Shown: positions 39,595 to 48,963 of the stretch, piece by piece
Position numbering within the stretch: position 1 is the stretch's first letter
How the letters are laid out: each line of letters begins with the position of its first letter
NCBI RefSeq assembly: GCF_004403065.1
Contig: NZ_SOHA01000005.1
Span: 478,352-542,351 of the forward strand
Source: Cryobacterium cryoconiti
GTDB lineage: Bacteria > Actinomycetota > Actinomycetes > Actinomycetales > Microbacteriaceae
Direction: 5' to 3'
Length of the DNA stretch: 64,000 bases
Position numbers and translations under genes: made by a program
The notes under the pieces: generated by a model
The model's database searches: none
Told to the model about the DNA's origin: nothing
The model's input: the letters and a program-made list of their open reading frames with translations, nothing else

Positions 39595-40769
39595 TACTTG
39601 GCGTCTCCTGCTCCGGTGGCCGCATTGTGCGCGACCACCACGTCCCTGAACCGATCGAAAAGATACTCGGCGTCGTGCGGGCCGGCCGCCGACTCCGGGT
39701 GGTACTGCACCGAGAAGGCGGGCCTGTCGAGGCAGCGGATGCCCTCGACCACCTGGTCGTTGAGGCTGTAGTGGCTCACCTCCACCCGGCCGAAGCCGGT
39801 GCGGGACTCATGCACGCCCTCGATGGGCATATCCACGGCGAAGCCGTGGTTCTGCGAGGTGATCTCCACCTTGCCGGTGGTCTTGTCGAGTACGGGCTGG
39901 TTGATGCCCCGGTGTCCGAACGGCAACTTGTAGGTGCGGAAACCGAGAGCCCGTCCGAGCAGCTGGTTGCCGAAGCAGATGCCGAAGTAGGGCACTCCCG
40001 CCCGCAGAACCTCCTGCAGCAGCGCCACGTGAGCGTCGGAGGCGGCAGGATCGCCGGGACCGTTCGAGAAGAACAGGGCCGAGGGGTTCAGCGAGAGCAC
40101 GTGCTCGGCCGTCACCGACTGCGGCAGAACCAGCACCTCGAAACCGCGTGCGGCGAGGTGATTCAGGGTGGAGGTCTTGACGCCCAGGTCGAGCACCGCG
40201 ACGGAGCCGATCCGATCACCCTGCGCGGGCACCGAGAAGGGTTCGACCGTGGACACCTCGTCGGAGAGGTTGCGGCCGCGCATGGCGGCGCCGGAACGCA
40301 CCAGTTCGAGCTGCTCGCCGTCGGAGAGGGCGAACCGGTCGCCGGAGAAGATGCCGCTCTTCATGGCGCCGGCCGAGCGGATGTGCCGGGTGATCGCACG
40401 CGTGTCGATCCCGCTGATCCCGACGATCCCCCCGGATTCGAGGTCAGCGTCGAGGGTGCGGGTGGAGCGGAAGTTGGAGGCGATCCGGGCGGGCTCCCGC
40501 ACCACGAAGCCGGACACCCAGATCCGCCGGGATTCCATGTCCTCGTCGTTGGCGCCCGTGTTGCCGATGTGCGGCGCTGTCATCAGAACGATCTGACCGG
40601 CGTAGGACGGGTCGGTGAGGGTCTCCTGGTAGCCGGTCATGCCGGTGGCGAAGACGATCTCGCCGAGGGTCTGTCCCCGGCTGCCGTAGGCACGGCCTTC
40701 GTAGCGGCGGCCGTCTTCCAGCACGAGCACGGCAGGTGTGGGTCGGTCGGGGGTCGTTGCGTCGCTCAC
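39594..40769 (-). CDS. carA: Carbamoyl-phosphate synthase small subunit
   Basis: Glutamine amidotransferase subunit, 391 residues from GTG 40769. The class I triad is intact: nucleophile Cys in [11 protein letters not shown], and His/Glu in [23 protein letters not shown] is the family signature. The GTG lies one base after the stop of the upstream bPH-like gene (TAG-C-GTG) with GAGG before it; ATG codons further upstream are possible but would overlap that gene. Confidence 0.95.
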   Translation of the reverse strand: MSDATTPDRPTPAVLVLEDGRRYEGRAYGSRGQTLGEIVFATGMTGYQETLTDPSYAGQIVLMTAPHIGNTGANDEDMESRRIWVSGFVVREPARIASNFRSTRTLDADLESGGIVGISGIDTRAITRHIRSAGAMKSGIFSGDRFALSDGEQLELVRSGAAMRGRNLSDEVSTVEPFSVPAQGDRIGSVAVLDLGVKTSTLNHLAARGFEVLVLPQSVTAEHVLSLNPSALFFSNGPGDPAASDAHVALLQEVLRAGVPYFGICFGNQLLGRALGFRTYKLPFGHRGINQPVLDKTTGKVEITSQNHGFAVDMPIEGVHESRTGFGRVEVSHYSLNDQVVEGIRCLDRPAFSVQYHPESAAGPHDAEYLFDRFRDVVVAHNAATGAGDAK

Positions 40770-40770
40770 G

Positions 40771-41304
40771 CTACGCCTCGCTTTCATCGGGCGCGGCCGG
40801 GCGCAGGGCGTCGGCCGCAATGGTTCGGATGGCGTCGTTCACGCTGACGCGGTCGGATGGGTCGAGAATGCGGAAGTAGCTGTCGACGATCTGGCCGTCG
40901 GTGCCGGGCAGTCGCCAGCCGAGCAGGAGCAGGCCGTCGGTCTCGACGACGCGGTCGATCGCGACCGTGGCGTCTTCCAGCACGGCGATGGCCGAGGCGG
41001 GGATGAACACCGCCTCCTCGCCGGCCAGGGCGAGGATGACACCGGCGTCGGTCACGGTCAGGCGGGCCCGGGCCCGGAAGCCCAGACCGGGGATGTTCAG
41101 ACGTTCGAGCGGCCGGGCGCGCAGAGTCGTGGCGACGTAGAGCACCGCGGCGGAGGCCAGCTCCACTGCGGCGTCGAACGGCAGCGGGTAGCCGGCCGGC
41201 AGGCCGGCATCCCGGCGGCTGCGACGCCGCCAGCTGCGCAGCATGAGTCCGAGCAGGCCGAGCAGCACGGCGACGGTGATGACGGTGGCAAGGGTCCTAG
41301 CCAT
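40771..41304 (-). CDS. Membrane-anchored PH-like protein of the pyr operon
   Basis: A 177-residue protein: one N-terminal membrane helix (about residues 3-22, [19 protein letters not shown]), a basic stretch RSWRRRSRR that should face the cytoplasm, then a mixed beta-rich domain ([36 protein letters not shown]) resembling bacterial PH-like folds. It is a conserved member of actinobacterial pyr operons between pyrC and carA with no known function. The ATG overlaps the pyrC stop by eight bases (ATGGCTAG). Confidence 0.75.
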   Translation of the reverse strand: MARTLATVITVAVLLGLLGLMLRSWRRRSRRDAGLPAGYPLPFDAAVELASAAVLYVATTLRARPLERLNIPGLGFRARARLTVTDAGVILALAGEEAVFIPASAIAVLEDATVAIDRVVETDGLLLLGWRLPGTDGQIVDSYFRILDPSDRVSVNDAIRTIAADALRPAAPDESEA

Positions 41305-42646
41305 GGGTGCGCACCCCCTGGGCGGCGATCTCGGCGGCAGGGCGCAGCGCACCGTCGAGCACGGTGGCGTAGCCGCGGTGGAAGGTGGCCTGCACGCGCC
41401 CGGGCAGGGTCATCTCCAGGTACGGGGAGTTGGCGCTCTTGCCGGCCAGGCTGCCGCGCCCGAAGACCCGGCTGGCAGCCGGGTCGTACAGTGTGAGCTC
41501 GGCCGGTCCGCCGACGAGCAGACCCTGCCCCTGGCCGGCCAGCCGGCCGATCCGGGCGGGCGTGCTGGAAAGGACCCGGGCGATGTCGTTCCAGTCGAGC
41601 AGGCCGGTGTCGATGACTGAGGCGTGCACCACGGAGAGGGCCGACTCGAGGCCGACCATGCCGTTCGCCGCGGCGTCCCACTCGCAGTCCTTCGCCTCGA
41701 TCGGATGCGGGGCATGATCGGTGGCCACGATGTCGATGGTGCCGTCGGCGAGGCCGGCGCGCAGGGCTTCGACGTCTTCCCGGCGGCGCAACGGTGGGTT
41801 GACCTTGAACCGGGCGTCGTACCCGACGACGAGGTCCTCGGTCAGCATCAGGTGGTGCGGGGTGGCCTCCGCCGTCACCTGGATGCCGCGGGCCTTGGCC
41901 CAGCGGATGACGTCGACCGAGCCGGCCGTGGACACGTGGCACACGTGCAGGCGCGATCCGACATGCTCGGCGAGCAGCACGTCACGGGCGATGATCGATT
42001 CCTCGGCGACCGCGGGCCAGCCGACCATCCCAAGTTCGCTGGAGAGGGCGCCCTCGTTCATCTGCGCCTTCTCGGTCAGCCGCGGTTCCTGGGAGTGCTG
42101 GGCGACGACGCCGTCGAACGCCTTGACGTACTCGAGGGCCCGGCGCATCAGCAGCGGGTCGGAGACGCAGAAGCCGTCGTCGGAGAAGACCCGCACCCGG
42201 GCGCGGCTCGTGGCCATGGCGCCCAGTTCGGCCAGGCGCTCCCCCGCGAGTCCGACGGTGACGGCTCCGATCGGCTGCACGGTGACGTACCCGGCCTGCT
42301 CGCCGAGCGCCAGAACCTGGTCGACGACGCCGGCGGTGTCCTGCACGGGCGAGGTGTTGGCCATTGCGAACACGCTGGTGAAGCCGCCCACGGCCGCCGC
42401 CTGACTGCCGGACAGGATGGTCTCGCTCTGTTCCCCGCCCGGCTCGCGCAGGTGCGTGTGCAGGTCGACCAGGCCGGGCAGCGCGATCAAGCCGGCCGCG
42501 TCGACCACACTCGCACCGGCGCGGGAGAGCCCGGAGCCGATCTCGGCGATGCGGCCGTCGGCGAGGACGAGGTCGGTGCGGGTACCGTCCGGGAGCGTCG
42601 CGCCCCGGATCAGGTACGGCGTGCTGGCAGCGTTGTCGCTGGACAT
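41297..42646 (-). CDS. pyrC: Dihydroorotase
   Basis: Cyclises carbamoyl aspartate, third step of pyrimidine synthesis, 449 residues. The metal site DLHTHLREPGGE and the late motif IVATDHAPH place it in the class I amidohydrolase dihydroorotases. It begins directly after the pyrB stop (TAG-ATG). Confidence 0.96.
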   Translation of the reverse strand: MSSDNAASTPYLIRGATLPDGTRTDLVLADGRIAEIGSGLSRAGASVVDAAGLIALPGLVDLHTHLREPGGEQSETILSGSQAAAVGGFTSVFAMANTSPVQDTAGVVDQVLALGEQAGYVTVQPIGAVTVGLAGERLAELGAMATSRARVRVFSDDGFCVSDPLLMRRALEYVKAFDGVVAQHSQEPRLTEKAQMNEGALSSELGMVGWPAVAEESIIARDVLLAEHVGSRLHVCHVSTAGSVDVIRWAKARGIQVTAEATPHHLMLTEDLVVGYDARFKVNPPLRRREDVEALRAGLADGTIDIVATDHAPHPIEAKDCEWDAAANGMVGLESALSVVHASVIDTGLLDWNDIARVLSSTPARIGRLAGQGQGLLVGGPAELTLYDPAASRVFGRGSLAGKSANSPYLEMTLPGRVQATFHRGYATVLDGALRPAAEIAAQGVRTHG

Positions 42647-43597
42647 CTATGAATCCTCCCGATCGCCGGACAGCAGCAGGTACAGTGCCGCCATCCGCAC
42701 TGAAACTCCGTTTGCGACCTGTTCGCGCACGGTTGAGCCGGCCGAGTCGGCCGCCGCTGAAGATATTTCCAGGCCGCGATTCATGGGGCCGGGGTGCATC
42801 ACAATGGTAGTCGGGGCCAAACGGCCGAAGCGCTCATCGTCCAGTCCCCAGCGGCGCGAGTACTCGCGGCTGTTGGGGAAGAACGCGGCGTTCATGCGTT
42901 CCTGCTGGATGCGCAGCATCATCACCACGTCCGGCCCGGCGTCGATGGCGGCGTCCAGGTCGAACCCGGCCTCGGCCGGCCAGCCGCTCATGTCCATGGG
43001 CAGCAGGGTCGGCGGCGCGATGAACGTCACGTGCGCGCCGAGCGTGGTGAGCAGCCACAGGTTCGAACGGGCCACGCGCGAGTGCAGCACGTCGCCGACG
43101 ATGGTGACCGTGACCCCGTCCAGGCCCTTGCCGCGCGCCGCGCCCCGGTGCAACCGGCGACGGATGGTGAACGCGTCCAGCAGCGCCTGGGTCGGATGTT
43201 CGTGGGTGCCGTCGCCCGCGTTGATGATGCCTGCGTCGATCCAGCCGCTCTCGGCCAGCACGTGCGGCGCGCCAGAGGCCGGGTGGCGGATGACGACACC
43301 GTCCGCGCCCATCGCGGCGAGGGTCTGGGCGGTGTCTTTGAGGCTTTCGCCCTTCGACACGCTCGAGCCTTTGGCGCTGAAGTTGATCACGTCCGCGCTG
43401 AGCCTCTTGGCGGCGGCCTCGAAGGAGATCCGGGTGCGGGTGGAGTCCTCGAAGAAGAGGTTGACCACGGTCTTGCCGCGCAGGGTGGGCAGCTTCTTCA
43501 CCTCACGGTTCGCCACATCCGCCATGTCCTCGGCGATGTCGAGCAGCAGGATCGCTTCGTCCCGGCTCATACCCTTGGTGGAGAGGAGGTGCCTCAT
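42647..43597 (-). CDS. pyrB: Aspartate carbamoyltransferase catalytic chain
   Basis: Joins carbamoyl phosphate and aspartate, 316 residues. Carbamoyl-phosphate site [13 protein letters not shown], then [12 protein letters not shown] and [10 protein letters not shown] are intact. No regulatory pyrI is present. It overlaps pyrR by four bases. Confidence 0.97.
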   Translation of the reverse strand: MRHLLSTKGMSRDEAILLLDIAEDMADVANREVKKLPTLRGKTVVNLFFEDSTRTRISFEAAAKRLSADVINFSAKGSSVSKGESLKDTAQTLAAMGADGVVIRHPASGAPHVLAESGWIDAGIINAGDGTHEHPTQALLDAFTIRRRLHRGAARGKGLDGVTVTIVGDVLHSRVARSNLWLLTTLGAHVTFIAPPTLLPMDMSGWPAEAGFDLDAAIDAGPDVVMMLRIQQERMNAAFFPNSREYSRRWGLDDERFGRLAPTTIVMHPGPMNRGLEISSAAADSAGSTVREQVANGVSVRMAALYLLLSGDREDS

Positions 43598-44145
43598 GAC
43601 GCGTCCTCCGCTGCCCCGCCGTCGATACTGACGAATTCGTCCCCGTCGACCTCCAGCAGGTGCACGTTGATGCGTTCCTCGGTCGAGCTCGGCAGGTTCT
43701 TGCCCACGAAATCGGCCCGGATCGGCAGTTCGCGGTGGCCGCGGTCCACGAGCACGGCCAGTCGCACGATCGTGGGGCGCCCGTGGTCGCCGAGGGCGTC
43801 GAGGGCGGAACGGATGGTGCGACCCGAGTAGAGCACGTCGTCGACGAGCACGACCGTGACGCCGTCGATGCTGCCGGGCACCTGCGTGCGCGTCGGCGTG
43901 CGGGTGCGCGTCTGGCCGAGGTCATCGCGGTACATCGTGACGTCGAGTGAGCCCACCCGCACATCCGTCGCGGTGGGCTCGATCCGCGCGATGGTCTCGG
44001 CGATGCGCCGTGCCAGAACGACGCCGCGGGTGGGGATGCCCAGGATCACGAGGTTCTCAGCACCTCGGTTGGACTCCAGGATCTCGTGGGAGATCCGAGT
44101 CAATGCCCGAGTGATATCAGCCTGGTTCAACACGATTCGTGCCAT
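43594..44145 (-). CDS. pyrR: PyrR bifunctional regulator/uracil phosphoribosyltransferase
   Basis: RNA-binding regulator of the pyr operon with uracil phosphoribosyltransferase activity in the family, 183 residues. The PRPP loop [18 protein letters not shown] is intact; the segment [10 protein letters not shown] is an Arg/Thr-rich flexible loop. ATG 44145 has AAGGAGG eight bases before it. First gene of the operon, with a PyrR-binding motif in its leader. Confidence 0.95.
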   Translation of the reverse strand: MARIVLNQADITRALTRISHEILESNRGAENLVILGIPTRGVVLARRIAETIARIEPTATDVRVGSLDVTMYRDDLGQTRTRTPTRTQVPGSIDGVTVVLVDDVLYSGRTIRSALDALGDHGRPTIVRLAVLVDRGHRELPIRADFVGKNLPSSTEERINVHLLEVDGDEFVSIDGGAAEDAS

Positions 44146-44162
44146 CAACCCGACCTCCTTCC

Positions 44163-44178
44163 CCGCCTCACCGGACGG
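44163..44178 (-). promoter_or_regulatory. PyrR-binding hairpin in the pyr leader
   Basis: On the minus strand CCG-TCCGGTGAGG-CGG sits a few bases before the pyrR Shine-Dalgarno. The loop matches the PyrR recognition consensus UCCNGNGAGGY. With no terminator after it, the likely mode is translational repression, as shown for mycobacterial pyrR. A possible -10 box TTTAAC lies a few bases upstream, which would put the hairpin at the extreme 5' end. Confidence 0.7.
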
Positions 44179-44241
44179 CTGTTAAAGGATGTCTTTTTCC
44201 GTGGTCCAGCGTAGCACCTGGCCGGGGCTCCCCTGCCGGGC

Positions 44242-45237
44242 TCAGCCGATGGAGCTGGCCGTGAGGAACGCCAGGAACTCGGCCGGGTCGGTCAGCCCGC
44301 CGGAGTAGACGCTGCCGTTGACGAGTGCCGTCGGCGTGCCCTGGATCCGGCTGATCTCCGCATCCGCGATCGGGCCGTTCAGGGCCTGCTCGGTGTTGAC
44401 CTGGGACCAGGCCTGGTAGTGACCGGAAGCCAGGCAATCGCTGATGTCGACGGGACTGTCGACAAGGCCGGCGAGCTCGGAATCGCTCAGCCCCTCGGTG
44501 TTCTCGGCAGGCTGGTTCGCGAACAGGGCAGCCTGGAAGGCAAGCAGGTTGTCCGGGTTGAGGGTGGCCTGGCAGGTCAGCGCGGCGGAGGCCCGGCTCG
44601 AGTACTCCGTGCCCTGCGATACGCGGTCGAGGAAAGTGAGCGAGTGCAACCGCAGGGTGATGGAGCCGTCGGCTGCCAGGGCGGCCAGCTGGCTGCCGTT
44701 CGTCTCCTCGAACTGCCGGCAGAACGGGCACATCGGGTCGAAGTAGACGTCGACGACCTGCACGCCGGTACCGACCGAGAGGTAGCCGTCGTCGAAGTGG
44801 GCCGCGCCGACGGTGCCCGTGGCCAGCGTCCCGGTCGGCTCGTCCGTGCCGGGGTTGTCGGCGCGGGGCTCGCTCGTGGAGGAGATCGGGGGCATGCCGG
44901 CAGCGCCGCCGTTCGCGACCGCGATGATGAAGGGGATCACCGTCGCGGCGAAGACGAAGACGATGGCGATCACGACCACCAGCACCTGGGCGCCGATGCC
45001 CACGTAGCCGAGCACCAGCCCGCTGATGGCGAGACCGCGACCGGATTCGCCGGTGCGCCGGATCTGACCCAGGGCGATGTGGCCGGTGATCACGGCGGCC
45101 AGGGAGACGAAGAAGGCGGACACCAGCGAGATGATCGCCAGCGTGTTCGTCCTCGGCGCGACCGGAGACGGCTGCTGCGCGTAGGCCGGCGGAAACTCAT
45201 CCGGCGCGCGCATCGGGTCGTTCTCGGTGTTCGTCAT
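44242..45237 (-). CDS. Membrane-anchored DsbA-like thioredoxin protein with DUF4190
   Basis: A 331-residue protein: proline-rich N-terminus, a DUF4190-like region with two or more membrane helices (about residues 31-57 and 68-110), then an extracytoplasmic DsbA-like thioredoxin domain with active site C170-P-F-C173 (YFDPMCPFCRQFE) and the cis-proline loop GTPTALVNG. A role in disulfide formation or reduction outside the membrane is inferred. ATG with AGGGGGG upstream; it lies between nusB and pyrR but is probably not part of pyr regulation. Confidence 0.85.
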   Translation of the reverse strand: MTNTENDPMRAPDEFPPAYAQQPSPVAPRTNTLAIISLVSAFFVSLAAVITGHIALGQIRRTGESGRGLAISGLVLGYVGIGAQVLVVVIAIVFVFAATVIPFIIAVANGGAAGMPPISSTSEPRADNPGTDEPTGTLATGTVGAAHFDDGYLSVGTGVQVVDVYFDPMCPFCRQFEETNGSQLAALAADGSITLRLHSLTFLDRVSQGTEYSSRASAALTCQATLNPDNLLAFQAALFANQPAENTEGLSDSELAGLVDSPVDISDCLASGHYQAWSQVNTEQALNGPIADAEISRIQGTPTALVNGSVYSGGLTDPAEFLAFLTASSIG

Positions 45238-45259
45238 GCTGCCCCCCTGGCAGGCCGGA

Positions 45260-45679
45260 TTACGCGGATGGAGCGGTTTGGGCGATGCGCCCGAGGAGGC
45301 CGTTCACGAAGCCGGCCGAGTCATCCGTCGACAGGATCTTGGCGGCCTCGACCGCCTCGTCGATGGCGACGGCGTGCGGAACGGCGTCGTTGAAGAGGAT
45401 CTCCCAGATGCCGATGCGCAGGATGGCGCGGTCGACCACGGGCATGCGTTTGAGCGTCCAGCCCTGCGAATACGTCTCGATCAGTTCGTCGATCTCCTCG
45501 CGGTGATCCACGACGCCGTCGATGATGTCTCGGGCGTAGAGCCACGACGCCATCCGGGCCGGCTCGCTCGCGGCGCGCTGCGCCTCGATCGCGAGCGACT
45601 CCGGGATGGTGCTCTGCCGCACGTCGGCGGCGTAGAGGATGTCGATCGCGCGCTTGCGCGCCTTGGTCCGAGCACTCAC
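45260..45679 (-). CDS. nusB: Transcription antitermination factor NusB
   Basis: Helical RNA-binding factor for rRNA antitermination, 139 residues. Motifs: RKRAIDILYAADVR at the N-terminus and AILRIGIWEILF, AIDEAVEAAKIL in the core. GTG start sharing one base with the efp stop (TAGTG), so it is coupled to efp. Confidence 0.95.
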   Translation of the reverse strand: MSARTKARKRAIDILYAADVRQSTIPESLAIEAQRAASEPARMASWLYARDIIDGVVDHREEIDELIETYSQGWTLKRMPVVDRAILRIGIWEILFNDAVPHAVAIDEAVEAAKILSTDDSAGFVNGLLGRIAQTAPSA

Positions 45680-46239
45680 TAGTTGACGCGGCCCAGGTAA
45701 TCGCCCGTACGGGTGTCGACCTTGACGCGGGTGCCCTGCTCGAGGAACAGCGGCACCTGGATCTGGAAGCCGGTCTCAACGGTGGCCGGCTTGGTTCCGC
45801 CGGTCGAGCGGTCGCCCTGCAGGCCCGGCTCGGTGTAGGTGATCTCGAGAACGACGGATGCCGGCAGCTCCACGTAGAGCGGGTTTCCGTTGTGCAGGGC
45901 GATCGTCACGTTCTGGTTCTCGAGCATGAAGTTGACCGCGTCGCCCACGACGACGGCCGGCACGTGCAGCTGGTCGAAATCGGACACGTCCATGAAGACG
46001 TAGGAGTCGCCGTCCGCGTACAGGTACTGGAAGTCCTGGCGGTCGACGTTCTCGGTCTCGATCTTGGCGCCGGCGTTGAAGGTGCGGTCCACGGTCTTGC
46101 CCGTGACGACGTTCTTCAGCTTGGTGCGGACGAAGGCGCCGCCCTTGCCCGGCTTGACGTGCTGGAAGTCGGTGACGGCCCAGAGCTGGCCGTCGATGTT
46201 GAGGACGACGCCATTTCGGATATCGGCGGTTGATGCCAT
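45679..46239 (-). CDS. efp: Translation elongation factor P
   Basis: Relieves stalling at polyproline stretches, 186 residues in the usual three beta-barrel domains. The tip loop reads PGKGGAF, with the lysine at the position modified in some bacteria. The C-terminus ends [12 protein letters not shown] as usual. Its own promoter lies at 46302-46331 and nusB is coupled downstream. Confidence 0.97.
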   Translation of the reverse strand: MASTADIRNGVVLNIDGQLWAVTDFQHVKPGKGGAFVRTKLKNVVTGKTVDRTFNAGAKIETENVDRQDFQYLYADGDSYVFMDVSDFDQLHVPAVVVGDAVNFMLENQNVTIALHNGNPLYVELPASVVLEITYTEPGLQGDRSTGGTKPATVETGFQIQVPLFLEQGTRVKVDTRTGDYLGRVN

Positions 46240-46301
46240 GAAAAGATGTTCCGTTCACTTGGTTCAATTAGGAAGGTGCGCGGCCGACACGGCCTCAGAC
46301 G

Positions 46302-46331
46302 AGTGTAGTTGCCCCGCAGCCCGCGCACCAA
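46302..46331 (-). promoter_or_regulatory. Candidate sigma-A promoter of efp-nusB
   Basis: Minus-strand TTGGTG (46326-46331) and TACACT (46302-46307) are 18 bases apart, giving a leader of about 55 bases before the efp ATG. Based on consensus only. Confidence 0.5.
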
Positions 46332-46351
46332 AGACGGGACCGGGCAGCGGA

Positions 46352-46801
46352 TCAGGCCGCCGGCGGCAGGGAACGCGTGATGACGTCGAGGGCCAGCCGG
46401 TAGGACTCGAAGCCGAAACCGGCGATCACGCCGGTCGCCACGGCGCTGACCACGCTCGTGTGGCGGAACGTCTCCCGGGCGTGGGGGTTGGACAGGTGCA
46501 CCTCGACCAGGGTCACGCCGGCCTTGGTCACCAGGGCCGCGGCATCCCGCAGCGCGTAGCTGTAATGCGTGAACGCTGCCGGATTCAAGATGACGGGGAT
46601 GCGCTCGTCGACGGCCTCGTAGAGCCAGTGGATCAGCTCGGCCTCGTCGTCGGTCTGGCGCAGATCGACCGTGATCCCTTCCGGCGCGGCCTGCATGAGG
46701 GTGGCGCGGAGCTGCTCGAGGTCGGCGGACCCGTAGACGTCGGGTTCGCGGCTGCCGAGCCGCCCCAGGTTCGGACCGTTCAGAACGAGGACTGTACTCA
46801 T
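46352..46801 (-). CDS. aroQ: 3-dehydroquinate dehydratase, type II
   Basis: Third step of the shikimate pathway, 149 residues. Family motifs LVLNGPNLGRLGSREP with the catalytic Tyr in VYG, NPAAFTHYSYALRDA and EVHLSNPHARE are intact. The frame allows a GTG two codons upstream. It lies apart from the main aro cluster, near efp. Confidence 0.95.
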   Translation of the reverse strand: MSTVLVLNGPNLGRLGSREPDVYGSADLEQLRATLMQAAPEGITVDLRQTDDEAELIHWLYEAVDERIPVILNPAAFTHYSYALRDAAALVTKAGVTLVEVHLSNPHARETFRHTSVVSAVATGVIAGFGFESYRLALDVITRSLPPAA

Positions 46802-46848
46802 CCCCACAGCCTAAGGGAGCGCGCGCGTGACGGTGGTGGGGCCGTCGG

Positions 46849-47799
46849 TCAGGGCAGGACCGGGCCGACCGAGATCATCAGGCAATAGACCAGGATCATC
46901 ACCAGCGAATACCGGAACATGCGCCTCGCCCACGCCGCGGGATCGTCGGCGCGGAGTCCCACGATGCCGAGCCAGATCCAGTAGGCGCCGAGCACACCCA
47001 TCAGGGCGGTGTAGACGTAGCCGACGTAGCCGAACACCGGCAGGAGCAGGGTCGAAACGACAAAGCCGATCGTGTAGACGAGGATCTGCACGGTGGTGTT
47101 CGGGATCCCTCGCACCACGGAGATGACGGGAACGCCGGCGCGGGCGTACTCGTCGTGCCGGTAGATGGCGATGGAGTAGAACTCCGGCATCTGCCAGAGG
47201 AACACAGCCAGGAAGGCGAGCACGGCCCCCACGTCGATGGCCCCGGTGACGGCGACGTAACCGGCCAGAATGGGAGCGGCGCCCGAGACGCTGCCGACCA
47301 GGGTGCCGTGGATCGACAGTCGCTTGGACAGCATCCCGTAGAGCACGACGTAGACCAGGAAACCGCCGAGACCGACGACCACGACGAGCCAGTTGGTCCA
47401 GGCCACGAGCATCGCCATTCCGAGTACGAACAGCACAATGGAGAAGATGACCGCGTTGCGCACGCCGATGCGCCCGGTGACCGTGGCCCGCTTCTTGGTG
47501 CGTTCCATGACCGTGTCGATGTCGCGGTCGAGCACATTGTTCAGCACGGTGGCCGACGCGATCACGAGGGTGGTGCCGACGCAGAGCGCAATGAACAGGA
47601 AGAGGTCGACCTGTCCCCGGGCTGCCAGCAGAAAGCCCGCCGCGGCCGTCAGGGCATTGCCGTACAGCACGCCGGGTTTGGTCAGGGAGTAGTAGCGGGT
47701 GACCGTGTCACGCAGGCTGGTACCGTCGGCCCGCCCGGCGAGAGCCCCGTCGGTGCCGTCCACCCGATTGCGAACGAAGAATGGTGCACGCGCAGTCAT
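46849..47799 (-). CDS. ctaB: Protoheme IX farnesyltransferase (heme O synthase)
   Basis: UbiA-family membrane prenyltransferase for cytochrome oxidase heme, 316 residues from ATG 47799. The signature NNVLDRDIDTVMERT identifies heme O synthase rather than other prenyltransferases, and the second acidic loop YRHDEYARAG follows. About eight or nine membrane helices. An ATG at 47841 would add 14 residues; neither has a clear ribosome-binding site. Confidence 0.9.
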   Translation of the reverse strand: MTARAPFFVRNRVDGTDGALAGRADGTSLRDTVTRYYSLTKPGVLYGNALTAAAGFLLAARGQVDLFLFIALCVGTTLVIASATVLNNVLDRDIDTVMERTKKRATVTGRIGVRNAVIFSIVLFVLGMAMLVAWTNWLVVVVGLGGFLVYVVLYGMLSKRLSIHGTLVGSVSGAAPILAGYVAVTGAIDVGAVLAFLAVFLWQMPEFYSIAIYRHDEYARAGVPVISVVRGIPNTTVQILVYTIGFVVSTLLLPVFGYVGYVYTALMGVLGAYWIWLGIVGLRADDPAAWARRMFRYSLVMILVYCLMISVGPVLP

Positions 47800-47951
47800 G
47801 CGAAAAGGGTTCCCATCGGGTTGCCGGACGACTTCAATCATAAGCCGGAAAGCCTGTGCGCTCCCCGTGCCTCTATCGGGTGTCCGGCACCGGAGGTAGG
47901 GTGTCGCAACCGGTCGTCCGGCCGGGACGAGGCCTAGGACAAGGGTGTGAC

Positions 47952-48125
47952 ATGGCCGGCAAATTCGAGGTCTACCGGGATGCGTCCGGAAGCTACCGTT
48001 TTCACTTCGCCGCGGACAGCGGCCAGACGATTCCGTCGCCGGAGCGCTACCAAACGGAAGACGAAGCGCTCGAGCGGGTTGAGTCCCTCCGCGCGAACGT
48101 CAGCCCGCGTCAACCCTCCAGCTGA
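47952..48125 (+). CDS. DUF1508 (YegP-like) small protein
   Basis: A 57-residue protein: GKFEVYRDASGSYRFHF, then ERYQTEDEALERVESLR. This is a single copy of the DUF1508 repeat, of which YegP-like proteins usually have two. AAGGG stands seven bases before the ATG. Function unknown. It lies 67 bases upstream of lepB on the same strand and divergent from ctaB. Confidence 0.75.
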   Translation: MAGKFEVYRDASGSYRFHFAADSGQTIPSPERYQTEDEALERVESLRANVSPRQPSS

Positions 48126-48192
48126 CCCGCTGTCGGTTGCCACACCCGCCGTCGGACACCGCTGCCCCATCCCGCATCGCATCAGGGGGAAA

Positions 48193-48888
48193 ATGTCAGA
48201 TTACGAGAGTGTGGGGAACCGTGCTTCGTCCGAGCATCGCGGGGGCCGCCTGCTCCGGGACCTGGTGATCATCGTCGTCGTGGCCGTGTCGATCTCGCTC
48301 CTCAGCAGGGCGTACCTGGTGCGGTCGTTCTACATCCCGTCCGGGTCGATGCAGGACACCCTGCAGATCAACGACCGGATCCTCGTCAACGAGCTGGTCC
48401 CCGACCTCATCGTGCTCAATCGCGGCGATATCGTGGTGTTCACCGACCCCGGCGGATGGCTGACAGCCGCCGGCGAGGGTGCGGCCGGGCCCGGGAACCC
48501 CGTGACCGACGGCGTCCGGTGGGTCTCCGATGTGGCTGGCCTGGGTGCCCAGGACGCCGCAGACCATCTCGTGAAACGCGTCATCGGCTTGCCGGGCGAC
48601 CGGGTGGCCTGCTGCGACGCCTCGGGTCGCACGACCGTCAACGGCGAACCGATCAGCGAACCGTACCTCAAGCTGCCCGCGGGGGCAACCCGCGCCTCAG
48701 AGCATGACTTCTCCGTGACCGTGCCGGCGGAGTCGCTCTGGGTCGAGGGCGACAACCGGTACAACTCGGCGGACAGCCGTCTGCACACCGACACGCCGCA
48801 CCAGGGCTTCGTGCCCGTGGGCAACGTTGTCGGCCGCGCCTTCGTGGTGAACTGGCCGCTGCGCCGCTGGTCCTGGCTCGACGAGTAA
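48193..48888 (+). CDS. lepB: Type I signal peptidase
   Basis: Cleaves signal peptides from exported proteins, 231 residues. One N-terminal membrane helix (about 21-40); catalytic Ser52 in IPSGSMQDTL and Lys128 in LVKRVIGLPGDR; box E at GDNRYNSADSR. The Shine-Dalgarno AGGGGG is only three bases from the ATG. A second signal peptidase elsewhere in the genome is likely but not visible here. Confidence 0.95.
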   Translation: MSDYESVGNRASSEHRGGRLLRDLVIIVVVAVSISLLSRAYLVRSFYIPSGSMQDTLQINDRILVNELVPDLIVLNRGDIVVFTDPGGWLTAAGEGAAGPGNPVTDGVRWVSDVAGLGAQDAADHLVKRVIGLPGDRVACCDASGRTTVNGEPISEPYLKLPAGATRASEHDFSVTVPAESLWVEGDNRYNSADSRLHTDTPHQGFVPVGNVVGRAFVVNWPLRRWSWLDE

Positions 48889-48963
48889 CGCCCGGGTTCG
48901 TTCTATCCAGGTGCGCTGCACGGGTCTACGTTCGGGGAAACGCGCCGAGGAACGGAGGCTTTC

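Noticed and set aside
36253-39771. Very long open frame on the plus strand opposite carB
   Set aside because: It is an antisense reading of carB with no recognisable domains; high GC leaves such frames open.
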